A model generated the notes under the pieces. It saw nothing but the letters and a program-made list of their open reading frames with translations. It searched no databases and was not told the DNA's origin. From Paragonimus westermani (taxonomy: Eukaryota; Platyhelminthes; Trematoda; Plagiorchiida; Troglotrematidae): a stretch of 64,000 nt of DNA. The translations under genes and the position numbers were made by a program. The stretch's first letter is position 1; each line of letters begins with the position of its first letter. Positions 62,401 to 64,000 of the stretch are shown in pieces. The stretch lies in assembly GCA_008508345.1 (NCBI GenBank), contig QNGE01003694.1, positions 1-64,000 on the forward strand, given 5' to 3'.

Positions 62401-64000
62401 CAGTCGTCGAATTTTCAGTTATTCGTTCACAACGTTTTCTTAAGTACAATACGGTGCAGTGCTGCATGTTCATATCATCTGAAATCGCTGTTAAAACTCT
62501 AATTTTCCACTTACTGAGAACCCAGTATCTCAACTTCTTGCCTCCGAAGTACTTCTCGAATGATTGCTTTAAGCCTTCGCGATCGTTGATCTGAGATCTA
62601 TTCCCCATTCCTTGGTTTTACTCACTTCAGCCCACGAAGCAGAACAGCCATCAACGTGTTTTGATCTCCCACATATCAGCTGTCCAACGTGATCCTGCTT
62701 GCGAAAACATGTGTGACCGCCTCACTTATCAGGTGCACCCTATACAACACGTCCGAGAAAGACTCATCTATTGCACATTTGGTCACTGATGTTGCACGTT
62801 ATGGTTGAATTTCAATAAGGTGGACAAGTCAAGGACCTGTGTCTACGCAATTTTGTTTTCTACTTCTGGCTGCGGTTTTCCTACCTTACTCGTCAAGTAA
62901 TCAAAGTCTCTTCCATGTGTTGAATGAACACGCCTGAAACTTGCACATCAGTGTGCATCGTAGTTCAGCGACTGAAACCAAAATAGTCTTGTTCCAATCT
63001 AGCGTGTGTTGGGGACTACGTGAGTAACGTGAAAGTAAGAAGGGTGGTCGAAATTGTGTGGCTTTGAAATGCCACCGAATAGCAAGATACCGAGACATTA
63101 GCCACGCATCGATGTGGTCTAAAGCAATAGGATTGTAGTTACCAAACCCCCATTTAGCCGTATCCGAGCGGAAGTCATTTGAAGACGTAAGATCAATGTT
63201 TCATCAGCTGGCTAATTCAACCGGGTGGGGTAGATCAGAAGATGCACTCTTCAACGCGTGAATGCTAAAACTTACGTTGACTGTCATCGGGTTCATCTCG
63301 GTCACTGCGGTGTGGCGTACTGACTGTTTGGAATTTCACCTTATATGTCGCCAGTATTTCTTTGAACCCTCGACCGGTCATAAGTGTGACATCAGACGGG
63401 AAAGTTTCTTAATCCAACGGTTTCGCTTACTTAACTACCAAAAAAGCACGCCGAGCAAACAGTTGTTTACAACTCAACACCAGATGTGTACACATTACAA
63501 CTGTATTTTCCCCAGCTATATTATGTAGTGTTGAGACCAAAACCACAGAATAGAGATAACTTTCCAATTCACTTTACCGCAAACGATTGCTCATGACTTC
63601 GAGGGAAATCTGCCGACGACTGATGACCCAGGATAGTGCTGCTGTTATGACACATTTAGCTGAATTTACCTGTGTAGTAACATGTGCAAACACACTAACC
63701 TCTAATACCTTTCGTCGTCTCTTTTCGATTGGTTTTCAACTTTGAGTTATACAACAATTCAATGCTGGGAAATGCTAAGAAAAAAATCGTATTATAATGA
63801 AGGCCTGGCAGAAAGTTGAGATTACGCTGCATTTGGTTCTTGGTGGATGTTGCTGTAAGCCCTAGACAAGAAGGAAGGAAGGAGACTGTACATGGTGGTA
63901 ACATACAGTTTTTTCACGAAAAAGACGAAGGATTGTTTGGATGGAAGAATGGAAATATTATCATCACGGAGGCATTATACCAGACGTATATGTTTGGGGA
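59489..64000. other. No recognised gene
   Basis: A stop-poor plus-strand stretch at 60110-60510 and a 114-residue frame at 60483-60827 read protein-like without motifs; the latter holds a possible donor GTAAAT near 60812. Other frames (61514-61759 plus with a hydrophobic run, 61166-61440 minus, 62018-62227 plus, 63262-63528 plus) are unrecognised. No SINE, LINE, PLE or gypsy motif was found. Confidence 0.4.

Overview
This window looks like non-coding, repeat-rich DNA from a flatworm, most likely a trematode. No long open frames occur outside mobile elements. There are five Penelope-like (PLE) retroelement segments, two segments of non-LTR retrotransposons (LINEs) with an APE-type endonuclease, several Ty3/gypsy pol and gag remnants, and a tRNA-derived SINE family with diverged copies. 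The combination of PLEs carrying hammerhead ribozymes with LINE, gypsy and SINE remnants fits fluke genomes. That assignment is inference. No complete host gene was recognised. No CRISPR, rRNA or true tRNA gene was seen.

Layout. 1-8.7 kb has no recognised family. At 8.69-9.18 kb a 248-bp near-identical direct duplication is split by the only N in the window and looks like an unmerged contig overlap. At 11.5-12.1 kb there are two SINE copies. At 12.27-12.59 kb an insertion with a 13-bp flanking repeat carries an 81-bp-arm hairpin. 12.65-16.9 kb is an old duplicated block, with its partner at 38.5-42.4 kb. At 18.3 kb is another SINE. At 18.95-20.35 kb one PLE copy is arranged as two opposed halves and is followed by a well-formed hammerhead ribozyme. 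At 21.5-22.35 kb a pair of opposed SINEs is flanked by a direct repeat. At 23.2-23.4 kb there is a perfect 33-bp hairpin. At 25.0-26.25 kb a PLE is followed by a decayed hammerhead. A LINE on the minus strand abuts it at 26.3-27.9 kb. At 30.2-30.7 kb is the N-terminal part of a PLE. At 31.3-32.3 kb is the GC-rich 3' end of a LINE with a TATG tail. At 32.9-33.5 kb is gypsy reverse transcriptase/RNase H, and at 34.0-34.9 kb another PLE. The minus strand carries a gypsy gag-like remnant at 49.1-49.6 kb and an integrase remnant at 54.9-55.6 kb. At 51.4 kb is the clearest SINE copy. At 58.6-59.2 kb two related minus-strand segments keep their protein sequence better than their DNA and are the best candidate for real host exons.

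How it works together. The elements appear mostly dead: nearly every reading frame is broken and the gypsy catalytic residues are changed. The part that may still be functional is RNA, namely the hammerhead at 18961-18999 (minus), which keeps every core base I could check. The remaining intervals hold only short open frames of the number and size expected by chance; each is described in its own entry.
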